Origin: Clostridia bacterium
GTDB lineage: Bacteria > Bacillota > Clostridia > Oscillospirales > Acutalibacteraceae
Direction: 5' to 3'
Assembly: GCA_017454485.1 (NCBI GenBank)
Contig: JAFTCX010000067.1
Location: 1 to 39,119, forward strand
DNA length: 39,119 bases
Shown here: piece after piece, positions 7,265 to 15,601 of the stretch
How the letters are laid out: each line of letters starts with the position of its first letter
How positions within the stretch are numbered: the stretch's first letter is position 1
Position numbers and translations under genes: made by a program
Notes under the pieces: generated by a model
What the model saw: the letters and a program-made list of their open reading frames with translations, nothing else
What the model was told of the DNA's origin: nothing
Databases searched by the model: none

Positions 7265-7295
7265 ACCGTTCATCCCGAAAAAACGACCGTTCATC
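7265..7295 (+). promoter_or_regulatory. Direct-repeat activator site, LytTR-like
   Basis: ACCGTTCATC occurs at 7265-7274 and again at 7286-7295, 21 bp start to start (two helix turns), ending 9 bp before the -35 box. LytTR-type response regulators (AgrA family) bind such paired direct repeats, with a GTT core and 21-bp spacing, just upstream of the promoter. No LytTR gene is in the window. Confidence 0.65.
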
Positions 7296-7304
7296 GAAAA
7301 GGTA

Positions 7305-7333
7305 TTGTGTTTCGCGTTTTAGCACTTTAGAAT
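7305..7333 (+). promoter_or_regulatory. Promoter of the acyltransferase pair
   Basis: TTGTGT (7305-7310), 17-bp spacer, TAGAAT (7328-7333). The poor -35 box fits a promoter that needs an activator bound at 7265-7295. Confidence 0.6.
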
Positions 7334-7362
7334 GATGGAAAGATTCAGAAACAGGTGATGCA

Positions 7363-8238
7363 ATGTACAATAGATTCTTGAAATACTTGTTGGACAATGA
7401 TTCCAAAGCCGGTTTGTCAAAAGCAGGCTATGTGATCAGAAAAATCATCAACCCTGCAATTCGTTTTGGAATTCCCTTTACAACCAAAACGAAACTGGTA
7501 ATTGTTCGGCGCGAGTATGTTCCGAAAGACATGCCGGTCATTTTTGCGGCAACGCACGGCTTCAAAGAAGATATTGTTGACACCCTCGTTGTGATTGACC
7601 GTCAGGCGTACATTCTGATTGGGAGTTTGTCGCAGATTTTTCATGCAATTGAAGGCGTTTCCGCTTGGGCGGCCGGAACCATTCTGGTTGACAGGCTCAA
7701 CAAAGAATCCCGTCGGGCGTCAAAAGAAAAAATGATTCACGCGGTCAACATGGGTGCAAATGTTATCATCTTTCCGGAGGGTACATGGAATAAATCGCCG
7801 AACCAAATGGCAAGTGGCTTGTTTCCGGGCGTTTACGACATTGCAAAAGCAACCGGCGCATTGGTTGCACCGGTTGCCACACACAGAGACGGCGAATATG
7901 TATACGGAATTCTGGAACAGGCTTTTGATATAACGAAATATGATAGAGCCGAGGGCGTTGCGGTCTTACGGGACAAGCTTTCAACCATGCGTTATGAGTT
8001 GATGGACAACTATTCTCATATTGAGAGAGCCGCATTGCCGTTCGGCGAAGAAGCTGAACGCTATTGGAATACGTTCATTGACGACCTTATGCATGAGGTG
8101 GAATTCTATGATTATGAGGACGAACTTCACACGAAGTTTGTCGACAAGTCCATCACTGAACCCGAAGATGCTTTTGCGCATCTTGCAGAACTGAAGCCGA
8201 ATCGAAACAATGCGTTTTTGTTGAACAAGAGGTTATAA
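7363..8238 (+). CDS. PlsC-like (LPLAT family) acyltransferase A
   Basis: 291 residues, ATG after AGGTGA. Motif I is HGFKED (H65, D70; the H-x4-D charge relay of glycerolipid acyltransferases) and motif III is FPEGTWNKS (E139), in the right order and ~70 residues apart. The usual Arg of FPEGTR is replaced by Trp. No signal peptide or clear membrane span; probably a peripheral membrane enzyme moving an acyl chain from acyl-ACP/CoA onto a lipid or other alcohol. Overall resemblance to housekeeping PlsC is limited to these motifs. Followed after 2 bp by a paralogue with the same H-G-F and FPEG-x-WNK signatures, so the two are co-transcribed and perhaps act in sequence. Base composition is AT-richer than nearby housekeeping genes. 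Substrate unknown. Confidence 0.78.
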   Translation: MYNRFLKYLLDNDSKAGLSKAGYVIRKIINPAIRFGIPFTTKTKLVIVRREYVPKDMPVIFAATHGFKEDIVDTLVVIDRQAYILIGSLSQIFHAIEGVSAWAAGTILVDRLNKESRRASKEKMIHAVNMGANVIIFPEGTWNKSPNQMASGLFPGVYDIAKATGALVAPVATHRDGEYVYGILEQAFDITKYDRAEGVAVLRDKLSTMRYELMDNYSHIERAALPFGEEAERYWNTFIDDLMHEVEFYDYEDELHTKFVDKSITEPEDAFAHLAELKPNRNNAFLLNKRL

Positions 8239-8240
8239 GT

Positions 8241-9341
8241 ATGTTTTCAACGCAAAAAGAAAAGCTGAATCGAAAAATCTTTGAGCAATATAAAGACTCC
8301 TTATCATCGTTTCATGATCTTGTCGGCGACGATTGTTCTGGTATGTCTAATCTGTTTTATCTCATAAACAAACGGTTTTTGCATTGGTTGGACAACGACC
8401 CTGAAATTGCTGTTTCAGAAAAGGAAATCTTGTTTCGACGCAAGTTTTATCGGATACTTCAGAAAATAGGTCCGGGCATTCTGAAATGCACGCAAGTTTA
8501 CGAAAACAGAGAAGATATAGATCCCTCTTATGAAAAAAGGCTCCCTGTTGTTTTGCCTGAAAAACCGGTGATTTTTGTTGCAAATCATGGCTTTCACGAT
8601 GATGTATTAGCAACCTTATTAGCAGCAGGCCGTCACCCCTATTTCGTTTGGGGTAGTTTACCTTTGCTATACAACACAATTGATGGGTTAGCCAGTGCCA
8701 TGGTCGGCGGTATTTGCGTGAACAGAAAAAACAAGCAAAGCAGAAAGGCATCTATTCCAAAGGCACTGAAAGCAATGGAATATGGTGCAGATTTGATCGT
8801 GTTTCCGGAGGGCGGTTGGAACAAAACATCGGAACGATTGGTGCTTGATCTTTGGAAAGGTGCCTATACTCTTTCCAAAGCGGCAGAATGCGAAGTTGTT
8901 CCGATTGTTCATTATGTGAGGGATATGGAAATCCTGGATAAAAAGAGCATTATCCATACCGTTATAGATGATCCGATCCCACTCTATCAGATGACGCAGG
9001 AAGAGGCGTTGACTTGTTTGCGCGAAATCATTGCGTCATGGCAGTGGAAGATGGCAGAGTTGTATGGTCAATCCACACGTGAAGCGGAAATGAAAGGCTT
9101 TTCGACCAGCGACGAAAAGTGGAGAGCACACCTGACGGAGCGTATGAAAGGTGTTGCTAGATACGATTCAGAGGTTGAAAAAAACTCCGAATACAGATCA
9201 AAAGAAATCATACGCGCAGAAGATGTCTTCCGCCCAATTGCCAACATTCAAAACATCACACCGCAAAACGTGAAAGATGTTCTTTATGCAAAAGAGCTTG
9301 TAAAAACCATTGAAGAAAGCGATTGGCAAAAACTGTTTTGA
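8241..9341 (+). CDS. PlsC-like (LPLAT family) acyltransferase B
   Basis: 366 residues, starting 2 bp after gene A; GAGG of the ribosome binding site lies inside the end of A. Motif I is HGFHDD (H116, D121) and motif III is FPEGGWNKT (E190). It has ~50 extra N-terminal residues compared with A and a longer charged C-terminus, with no signal peptide or clear transmembrane segment. It shares with A the Trp in place of the Arg of FPEGTR and a following SRKAS/SRRAS-K block, so the two are diverged duplicates or a functional pair. Transcription is expected from the promoter at 7305; a terminator follows. Could modify lipids, lipoteichoic acid or a secreted product; the sequence does not say which. 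Confidence 0.78.
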   Translation: MFSTQKEKLNRKIFEQYKDSLSSFHDLVGDDCSGMSNLFYLINKRFLHWLDNDPEIAVSEKEILFRRKFYRILQKIGPGILKCTQVYENREDIDPSYEKRLPVVLPEKPVIFVANHGFHDDVLATLLAAGRHPYFVWGSLPLLYNTIDGLASAMVGGICVNRKNKQSRKASIPKALKAMEYGADLIVFPEGGWNKTSERLVLDLWKGAYTLSKAAECEVVPIVHYVRDMEILDKKSIIHTVIDDPIPLYQMTQEEALTCLREIIASWQWKMAELYGQSTREAEMKGFSTSDEKWRAHLTERMKGVARYDSEVEKNSEYRSKEIIRAEDVFRPIANIQNITPQNVKDVLYAKELVKTIEESDWQKLF

Positions 9342-9365
9342 ACGTCAACAAACGCAACCACCCAA

Positions 9366-9404
9366 CCCCGCCGTGGATTTTCACATCCACGGCGGGTGAT
9401 TTTT
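9366..9404. terminator. Bidirectional terminator between acyltransferase B and mfd
   Basis: CCGCCGTGGAT pairs with ATCCACGGCGG (to 9395), 6-nt loop, followed by GTGATTTTTG on the plus strand. It lies between convergent genes and next to a heptad array. Confidence 0.85.
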
Positions 9405-9406
9405 GT

Positions 9407-9455
9407 CCGCTAACAGCTGACAGCTAACAGCTAACGACTAACGACTACCGACTAC
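9407..9455. repeat. Tandem 7-bp repeat array (CAGCTAA / CGACTAC)
   Basis: Seven heptamers in one register: CCGCTAA, CAGCTGA, CAGCTAA twice, CGACTAA, CGACTAC twice. The mfd stop codon (9445-9447, minus) lies inside the array. Confidence 0.9.
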
Positions 9456-12400
9456 CGGCCTCCATCAATTTCAGCACCTCTCCCAGCACATCCGTCGCGC
9501 TTTGGCCGCGCATGCGCACCGTGAGATAGGAGCGTGTGCCGGCGGCGGAGACCATCACGCGCGAGCGCATGAATTTGCTCAGCGTGCCGATCACATTCGG
9601 GTCGATGCGCGGCAAAAACAGCAGCAGGGCGTCGCCGCGCTGAGAAATCTCCGTGATGCCGAGGGCAGCGGCGCGGTTGCGGATGCGCGAAACGTCGATC
9701 AGCCCCTGCACGCTGGCGGGCACGTCGCCGTAGCGGTCGATGCATTCGTCGATCACGTCCATCGCGTTGTCGTCGGTGCGGATGGAGGCGATGCGCTTGT
9801 ACATGGCAATGCGGTTTTTCACCGCCGAAATATAGGTTTCGGGGATGTGCGCGTCGATCGCAAGGTCGATCAGACACTCCTTTTCCTCGGGCAGCGCGTC
9901 GGCTTCGGCGTCGTCGCCGTCCTTTTCGGTGTCAACCGCCTCTTTGAGCAGTTGCAGATACATATCGTAGCCGACCGCCTCCATATGGCCGTGCTGCTGT
10001 GCGCCGAGCACGTTGCCCGCGCCGCGAATTTCAAGATCGCGCATGGCGATGCGAAAGCCCGAGCCGAACTCCGTGTATTCGCGGATGGCGGAAAGCCGCC
10101 GTTCGGCTTCTTCCGAAAGCTGCTTTTGCGGCTGGTAGGTGAAATAGGCAAATGCGCGGCGGGCCGAGCGTCCCACGCGGCCGCGAATTTGATGGAGCTG
10201 CGCAAGCCCCATGCGGTCGGCGTTTTCAATGATGAGCGTGTTCACATTCGGCACATCCACGCCCGTTTCGATGATCGTGGTGCAAACGAGGATGTCGATC
10301 TCGTCCTCCAACAGCTGCCGCCAGATTTCGCTCAGCTCCTCCTCGCTCATCTTGCCGTGCGCAGTCGCAATGCGTGCGTCGGGCAGGCGCTGCTTGATTT
10401 TTGCCGCCGTGCGGTCGATGGATTCCACGCGGTTGTGCAGGTAGTAGACCTGTCCGCCGCGGCGCAGCTCACGCTCCATCGCTTCGACAAGCACATCCAT
10501 ATCGTGCGGCAGCACATAGGTCTGCACCGGATGGCGGTCGGCGGGCGGCAGCTCCAGAATGGACATATCGCGGATGCCGCTCATGGCCATGTTCAGCGTG
10601 CGCGGAATCGGCGTTGCCGAAAGTGTGAGCACGTCCACCATCGGAAAGCGCGCCTTGAGCTTTTCTTTTTGCGCAACGCCGAAGCGCTGCTCTTCGTCCA
10701 CGATCAGCAATCCGAGGTCTTTGAATTCCACATTTTTGGAAAGTACCGCGTGCGTGCCGACAATCAGATCGATGCTGCCGCGCGAAAGGCCCTTTTTGAT
10801 TTTTGTGCGCTCGGCGGGCGTGCGGAAGCGCGAGAGCATCTCCACCTCGATCGGGAAGCCGTCAAAGCGCTTTTGGATCGTTTGGAAATGCTGGAACGCA
10901 AGGATCGTGGTGGGCACGAGAATGGCGCACTGCTTGCCGTCGGCAACGCATTTGAACGCCGCGCGCAGCGCCACCTCGGTTTTGCCGAAGCCCACGTCGC
11001 CGCAAAGCAGACGGTCCATCGGGTAGGGGCGCTCCATGTCGCGCTTGATCTCGTCCACGGCGACAAGCTGATCTTCGGTTTCGTCAAAAGCAAAACGGCG
11101 TTCAAAGTCGCTTTGCATATCGATGTCGGGCGAAAAGGCGAAGCCCTTTGCCTGAATGCGCTTTGCGTAAATGCGTGCGAGCTCGGCGGCCATGTCCTTG
11201 ACAGCCGTGCGCACGCGCTGTTTTGTTTTTTTCCATTCGTCGGAACCGAGCCGGTTGAGCTTGACGGGCTTGTCGGTGTCCTTCGGAGAGATGTATTTGG
11301 CAACGAGGTCGAGCTGCGTGACCGGCAGATACAGCACGTCTGTGCCGCGAAAGTTGATCTTGATGTAGTCCTTGATCCTGCCGTCCACAGTCATGGTCTT
11401 GATGCCGTCGAAGATGCCGATGCCGTGCACAGCGTGCACAACGTAATCGCCGCGCGTGATCTCTTCCAGGCTCGTGATGGACTTGCCCTGCTTGAATTTG
11501 CGGCGGTTCTTGCGCGCCGTGGCGCTTGCGCCGGTTTTGCGTAGGGAGATCAGCGCCGCGTTCAGATCGGGATAGGAAAACCCGCTGCTGAACGAGCCGG
11601 CAATCACGTTGACGGAAGAAGCGGAGAACGCCGCCGGGATGACCGGGTAAAAATGCGCTGGGATGCCCTCGGTCTCCAGATCATACGCCAGCTCCTTCGC
11701 GCTCTTTTCCGTGCCGGCGGCAACGATGCAGCAAGCGCCCTTTTCGCGCAGCGGTGCAAGATCCTCCTTGAGATAGGACAGCGTACCGTCCCATTGAAAG
11801 CCCGCCAGTGCGTTGACGCTCAGCAGGTCTTTGACCGGCAGATCGAAGGAGCCGCGCGCGAGGTTATCGGCAAACACGGCGCCTCTTTGCGCGTAAATGT
11901 CGAGCAGGCCCTGCCACGGCAGCGCAAGGTCGGCGAGCGCTTTGGTCAGGTTCCCTTCTTCGAGCATGAGCTTGATATCCTCAAGCAGCAGCTTTTCCGC
12001 GCCCTGCGCCTTTTGCTTGACCGCGCCGGATTCGCTGACAAACAGCAAGAAGTCGTCCGTATAATCAAACAGCGTTGCCGGCGTTTCATAAGCCAGCGCG
12101 AGATAGCGATCCAAACACGACAGGCGCACGCCGTTTTCCAAAAGATCCATATCCGCCGCAATCGCCGCCTTCGCTTTGACGCTGCCCTTGCCCTTGATGG
12201 TCGGCAAAAACGCGCGCAGCTTTTCCAGCAGTGCGCCGTCGCTGTCAAAGAGCACCTCGGTCGCCGGGGTGATGGAAACGGAATCCACCCGGTCGGTGCG
12301 GCGCTGCGTCTGCGGATCGAACAACGAGACGGTGTCGATCTCATCGCCCCAAAATTCCAACCGCAGCGGCACGGCGGTCTGCGGCGGAAACACATCCAAT

Positions 12401-12933
12401 ATGCCGCCGCGCAGCGAAAATTGCCCAACGCCGTCCACCTGCGGCGTGCGGCTGTAGCCGGCGGAAAGCAGCGTTTCGGTCACGGTTGTCGGCGAGATCT
12501 CGTCGCCGGTATGCAGTGTCAGGCTGCGGGAAAGCAGGGTTTCCTTCGGCAGCGTGTGCTGCATGGCCGCGTCCACGCTGCAAAGCACAAAATTGCAATC
12601 GCCGTCCAGCACATTGCGCAGAACGCCGATGCGCTGCTGCTCATAATCGCGCGAACAACTGTCCGTGGTACGAAAATGAAAGTCGCGCGCGGGATACACG
12701 GCGGCTTTTTCCGAAAAAAGATTGAGGTCGGCGCAAAGCTTGACGGCGTGCGCTTCGTCGGGACAGAGAATCAGCGCCTTTTTGCCGAGGTGGGCGCACA
12801 CGGCGGAGATCCAGTGCGCTTTTTGCACGCCGGAAAGGCCGAGCAGACCCAGCGGCGTTCTGCCGGTTTGCAGATCGTCGCTGAGTCGGATAAATTCACG
12901 ACTGTGCTTTAAAAGAGATGTAAATGCGGACAT
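9445..12933 (-). CDS. mfd: Transcription-repair coupling factor
   Basis: A 1,162-residue DNA translocase that removes stalled RNA polymerase at lesions and recruits UvrA. Full length for the family. In order: the UvrB-like N-terminal domains (LGLSGVQKAHW, GGILDVFPP, RLEFWGDEID); the RNA-polymerase-interacting domain with DYVVHAVHGIGIFDG; the RecG-like helicase with Walker A GDVGFGKTE (near 648), DEEQRFGV (near 746) and GRVGRS (near 920); the TRG motif region; and the C-terminal UvrA-masking domain. The start ATG has AGGT upstream on the minus strand. It is downstream of a patatin gene with 75 bp between. The last codons and the stop run into a heptad array, so the extreme C-terminus (EAGSR) is repeat-derived. 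Confidence 0.97.
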   Translation of the reverse strand: MSAFTSLLKHSREFIRLSDDLQTGRTPLGLLGLSGVQKAHWISAVCAHLGKKALILCPDEAHAVKLCADLNLFSEKAAVYPARDFHFRTTDSCSRDYEQQRIGVLRNVLDGDCNFVLCSVDAAMQHTLPKETLLSRSLTLHTGDEISPTTVTETLLSAGYSRTPQVDGVGQFSLRGGILDVFPPQTAVPLRLEFWGDEIDTVSLFDPQTQRRTDRVDSVSITPATEVLFDSDGALLEKLRAFLPTIKGKGSVKAKAAIAADMDLLENGVRLSCLDRYLALAYETPATLFDYTDDFLLFVSESGAVKQKAQGAEKLLLEDIKLMLEEGNLTKALADLALPWQGLLDIYAQRGAVFADNLARGSFDLPVKDLLSVNALAGFQWDGTLSYLKEDLAPLREKGACCIVAAGTEKSAKELAYDLETEGIPAHFYPVIPAAFSASSVNVIAGSFSSGFSYPDLNAALISLRKTGASATARKNRRKFKQGKSITSLEEITRGDYVVHAVHGIGIFDGIKTMTVDGRIKDYIKINFRGTDVLYLPVTQLDLVAKYISPKDTDKPVKLNRLGSDEWKKTKQRVRTAVKDMAAELARIYAKRIQAKGFAFSPDIDMQSDFERRFAFDETEDQLVAVDEIKRDMERPYPMDRLLCGDVGFGKTEVALRAAFKCVADGKQCAILVPTTILAFQHFQTIQKRFDGFPIEVEMLSRFRTPAERTKIKKGLSRGSIDLIVGTHAVLSKNVEFKDLGLLIVDEEQRFGVAQKEKLKARFPMVDVLTLSATPIPRTLNMAMSGIRDMSILELPPADRHPVQTYVLPHDMDVLVEAMERELRRGGQVYYLHNRVESIDRTAAKIKQRLPDARIATAHGKMSEEELSEIWRQLLEDEIDILVCTTIIETGVDVPNVNTLIIENADRMGLAQLHQIRGRVGRSARRAFAYFTYQPQKQLSEEAERRLSAIREYTEFGSGFRIAMRDLEIRGAGNVLGAQQHGHMEAVGYDMYLQLLKEAVDTEKDGDDAEADALPEEKECLIDLAIDAHIPETYISAVKNRIAMYKRIASIRTDDNAMDVIDECIDRYGDVPASVQGLIDVSRIRNRAAALGITEISQRGDALLLFLPRIDPNVIGTLSKFMRSRVMVSAAGTRSYLTVRMRGQSATDVLGEVLKLMEAGSR

Positions 12934-13008
12934 AGTACCTGGCTTTCCGTTTATTTCAGTAGTTTTTTGCCCTGCAGGGCGGTTTCAAAAATCATGGCCT
13001 TGTGTGCA

Positions 13009-14121
13009 TCAGTGGCTGCTCAGTTGTTCCAAAATTTTGATGGCCTCTTTATATTCGTTTTCATTGCGGCGCTGCAAAAGCCGGCGCAGAAGGTTGTTGC
13101 GCCATTCCTTTTCATATGCGCCGTTGGGCTCTTTTTCGTTCATCTGTTCACTTTGGTGCATCAGCTCGCGCTTTTCGCCGAATTCCTGTTGCAGCGCGGC
13201 GAGAAATTCTTCGAGCGTATACACGCGCAGCGTTTCCACGCCCAGCGCGTACGCCAGCTCCTCCATTTGTTCAAACGCGCGAAAGCCGAAGCGTTTCACC
13301 AGTGCGCGGAAGTCGTCCGGCGAAAAATAATAGATTTTGCCGAGCAGATAGGAAAACGCCTTTTTCGCGTCCAGATAGCCGAGCTGCTTTCTGCGTTCGT
13401 TCATCTCGCTGCTGAAATCAAACGACGCGCCCAGCTCATCAATGTTGTACGGGCGGATATAGGTGACCTCGCAGTTTTGAAAATCGAGGTTATAGTTGAC
13501 GCCCTTGATCGACGCGATATCCACCACAACAATGCGGTTATAGCCGCTGCGGCGCAGCATGGCCACCGGCGTGTTGTCGTAAATTCCGCCGTCCAAAAAG
13601 CGTTCGCCCTGCGGGCCGATGTTGTTGGCCAGCGGGATGCACGCCGAAGCGAGAATGTAATCGAGCAGTTGCCCTTCGGGGATGTCGTCGAGGAACAGCT
13701 CCAGTCCGGCGGGTTCGTTTTTGGAAAGCTGCACCGTGACCACGCCGTAGGGAATGCCGGCGGCGCGAATTTTTGCTTCGTCAATGTGCGGCGCAAGAAA
13801 ATCGCGCACGGGCGACGCGTCAAAGCCGCGGTTTTTCAAAAATTCCCGCAGCAGCGCCGGATAATTTTTTTTGCTGAATAAATTGTCGGGGTCCTTGAGC
13901 GGCGTTGAGAAGTTGACGCCTTTGTCCAGCTCAATTTCGTTCCAAAGCTGTTCGGCGCCGAGATAATCGTCCGCGACGACCAGCGCACCGTTGATTGCGC
14001 CGATGGACACGCCGGCCACCGCGTCAAACTGCACGCCGAGCTCACGCATGGCTTTCCATGCGCCGAGCTGATAGGCGCCCTTTGCGCCGCCGCCGGCAAG
14101 GACAAGTCCGTAGGGTTTCAT
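13009..14121 (-). CDS. Patatin-like phospholipase
   Basis: 370 residues. Patatin fold: oxyanion loop GLVLAGGGAKGAYQLG near residue 5, nucleophile elbow GVSIG (S39) and catalytic Asp in FLDGGIYDN (D177), forming the Ser-Asp dyad. No signal peptide or transmembrane span, so an intracellular lipid acyl hydrolase acting on membrane phospholipids or acylglycerols. The C-terminal ~110 residues are charged and helical (RRKQLGYLDAKKAF onward) and not part of the core fold. Upstream of mfd on the same strand and preceded by GGAGG. A repeat-filled gap of 373 bp separates it from hemW. Confidence 0.9.
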   Translation of the reverse strand: MKPYGLVLAGGGAKGAYQLGAWKAMRELGVQFDAVAGVSIGAINGALVVADDYLGAEQLWNEIELDKGVNFSTPLKDPDNLFSKKNYPALLREFLKNRGFDASPVRDFLAPHIDEAKIRAAGIPYGVVTVQLSKNEPAGLELFLDDIPEGQLLDYILASACIPLANNIGPQGERFLDGGIYDNTPVAMLRRSGYNRIVVVDIASIKGVNYNLDFQNCEVTYIRPYNIDELGASFDFSSEMNERRKQLGYLDAKKAFSYLLGKIYYFSPDDFRALVKRFGFRAFEQMEELAYALGVETLRVYTLEEFLAALQQEFGEKRELMHQSEQMNEKEPNGAYEKEWRNNLLRRLLQRRNENEYKEAIKILEQLSSH

Positions 14122-14153
14122 AGTTGGGTTCGCCTCCGGGAAAAGTAAGGGGG

Positions 14154-14272
14154 TAAGGGATTGAGGGGATAAGGGATTGAGTGAAGAGTGGAGAGTGAAG
14201 AGTGGAGAGCAGGGAACAGTGGACAGGGGTCAGGGAACAGGGGTCAGGGAACAGGGGACAGGGAGCAGGGAA
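14154..14272. repeat. Long heptad array (17 units)
   Basis: Seventeen consecutive 7-bp units in one register: TAAGGGA, TTGAGGG, GATAAGG, GATTGAG, then alternating TGAAGAG/TGGAGAG, then alternating CAGGGAA with CAGGGGT or CAGGGGA. The unit sequence changes along the array while the 7-bp period is kept. Located just upstream of the patatin gene. Confidence 0.92.
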
Positions 14273-14377
14273 TAGAAACCGTAGGGGCGGCCAGTGGCCG
14301 CCCGTGTGTCGGGCGTGATCGAACTCTGTTGAACTATGTCACTGATTCTTTTAATTTACCGATATGCAGAACTCGCG
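14273..14377. other. Palindromic spacer between two heptad arrays
   Basis: Contains GAAACCGTAGGGGCGGCC and the hairpin GGGCGGCC-AGT-GGCCGCCC (about 14286-14304). A near copy of the first motif (GGAAACCGTAAGGGCGGCC) lies at 19436-19454 beside another repeat island. No reading frame is convincing here. Confidence 0.6.
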
Positions 14378-14447
14378 CAGGGAACAGGGGACAGGGAACA
14401 GGGGACAGGGAACAGGGGTCAGGGAACAGGGGACAGGGAGCAGGGAT
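14378..14447. repeat. Heptad array (CAGGGAA / CAGGGGA)
   Basis: Ten perfect-register heptamers alternating CAGGGAA with CAGGGGA/CAGGGGT, ending CAGGGAG, CAGGGAT. Same unit pair as the right half of 14154-14272, in the same orientation. Confidence 0.92.
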
Positions 14448-14459
14448 CTTAGATCGATC

Positions 14460-14501
14460 TCTCCACTCTCAACTCTCCACACTTGACTCTTCCCTCAATC
14501 C
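14460..14501. repeat. Heptad array (TCTCCAC), inverted relative to 14182-14209
   Basis: TCTCCAC, TCTCAAC, TCTCCAC, ACTTGAC, TCTTCCC, TCAATCC. Its reverse complement matches TGGAGAGTGAAGAGTGGAGAG in the array at 14154-14272 with two differences, so the 14154-14501 island has inverted ends. The hemW stop codon (14495-14497) lies in the last unit. Confidence 0.82.
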
Positions 14502-15601
14502 CTCACATCCAGCAGCTTTCCGATCACACTGTTCGACACCAGAAAGCCCTGCTTTGTTAAAGCGATCGTGCCGTCTTTTACGGTCAAAAGGCCGTGGGGT
14601 TCCAGCGCTTTTGCTTTTGCAAACACCCCTTCGGGCAGGTGTTCGCCGAAGCGGGCAAAAAAAGCGCGGTCGTTCAGCCCTTCCGTCAGCCGCAGGCGCA
14701 GCATGCAGAATTCGTCTTTGCCGCCGCCTTCGCCGTCGGGCACCGGGGAATCCCCGCGCAAAAACGCTGCAAAATCGCGCGGAAAGTAAAACCGTTTGCC
14801 GCCCCAAAAGGAATGTGCCGCCGGGCCGAGCCCGATGTATTCCTCGGTATGCCAGTAATGCAGGTTGTGGCGGCTTTCAAAGCCGGGAAGGGCGAAGTTG
14901 GAAATTTCATACTGCCGCAGACCGTTTTGTTCGAGCACTTCGGCGGTGTGCAGATAAAAATCGCACACACTGTCCTCGTCGGGCAGCGGCAGCGTGTCGG
15001 CCTGCTTGGCAAGGGGCGTGCCGTTTTCAATTTTGAGCAGATATGCGCTGATATGCTGCGGCGAAAGCGAAAGCAGAAAGGCAAGGCTTTCATCCAGCGT
15101 TTCCGGCGTTTGCGCCGGAATGCCGAGCATCAGATCGAGCGAGATGTTTTCGATGCCGGCGTCTTTGCAGCTTGCAACGGCGCGTTTGACCGTTTCGCCG
15201 TTCGACACGCGGCCGAGCAGGGCGCGTTCGTGCGAAAGTGCCGATTGCACGCCCAGCGAAACGCGGTTCACGCCCGCTTTTTTCAGCGCACGAAAGAGTG
15301 CCGGCGACGCAGAACCGGGGTTGCATTCCACAGTGATCTCCGCGTCGTCGGTCAGCACAAAGGATTCTTTTGCCGCGTTCAGCACCGTCGTCAGGCGCTC
15401 TTTGCCGAAAAACGAGGGCGTGCCGCCGCCGAAATAAACGGAATCGAACGGCACTGTGACGTCGCCGGCAAAATCACGCACACTGCGGCACAGCGCGTCT
15501 TTGTAAGCATCCATCTGCGCGCTTGTTGGCGCAAAGGAGTAAAAATCGCAGTAGCCGCATTTCTTTTGGCAGAACGGGATGTGAAAATACAGCCCCGGCA
15601 T
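14495..15601 (-). CDS. hemW: HemW-like radical SAM protein
   Basis: 368 residues. The N-terminal radical SAM motif is HIPFCQKKCGYCDFYSF (C11, C15, C18, binding the [4Fe-4S] cluster), followed by YFGGGTPSFF and the SAM-binding EVTVECNPGS-like stretch; a HemN C-terminal-type domain covers the end (MLRLRLTEGLNDRAF). Long annotated as oxygen-independent coproporphyrinogen III oxidase, but this group lacks the extra cysteine of true HemN and acts as a heme chaperone. The start ATG overlaps the lepA stop (ATGA at 15601), so it is translationally coupled to lepA, a common Firmicutes order. The C-terminus runs into a heptad array. Confidence 0.94.
   Translation of the reverse strand: MPGLYFHIPFCQKKCGYCDFYSFAPTSAQMDAYKDALCRSVRDFAGDVTVPFDSVYFGGGTPSFFGKERLTTVLNAAKESFVLTDDAEITVECNPGSASPALFRALKKAGVNRVSLGVQSALSHERALLGRVSNGETVKRAVASCKDAGIENISLDLMLGIPAQTPETLDESLAFLLSLSPQHISAYLLKIENGTPLAKQADTLPLPDEDSVCDFYLHTAEVLEQNGLRQYEISNFALPGFESRHNLHYWHTEEYIGLGPAAHSFWGGKRFYFPRDFAAFLRGDSPVPDGEGGGKDEFCMLRLRLTEGLNDRAFFARFGEHLPEGVFAKAKALEPHGLLTVKDGTIALTKQGFLVSNSVIGKLLDVRD

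Noticed and set aside
7363-9341. Retron or other defence system using the folded RNA at 7042
   Set aside because: No reverse transcriptase or nuclease motif in either downstream protein; both are clear PlsC-like acyltransferases.
9502-12912. Two plus-strand frames of 680 and 419 codons
   Set aside because: Both are antisense to mfd, whose protein is full length with all motifs. Long antisense frames are common in GC-rich genes. No ribosome binding site was seen.
14154-14501. CRISPR array
   Set aside because: The units are 7 bp without spacers; there is no 25-40-bp repeat/spacer periodicity and no cas gene.
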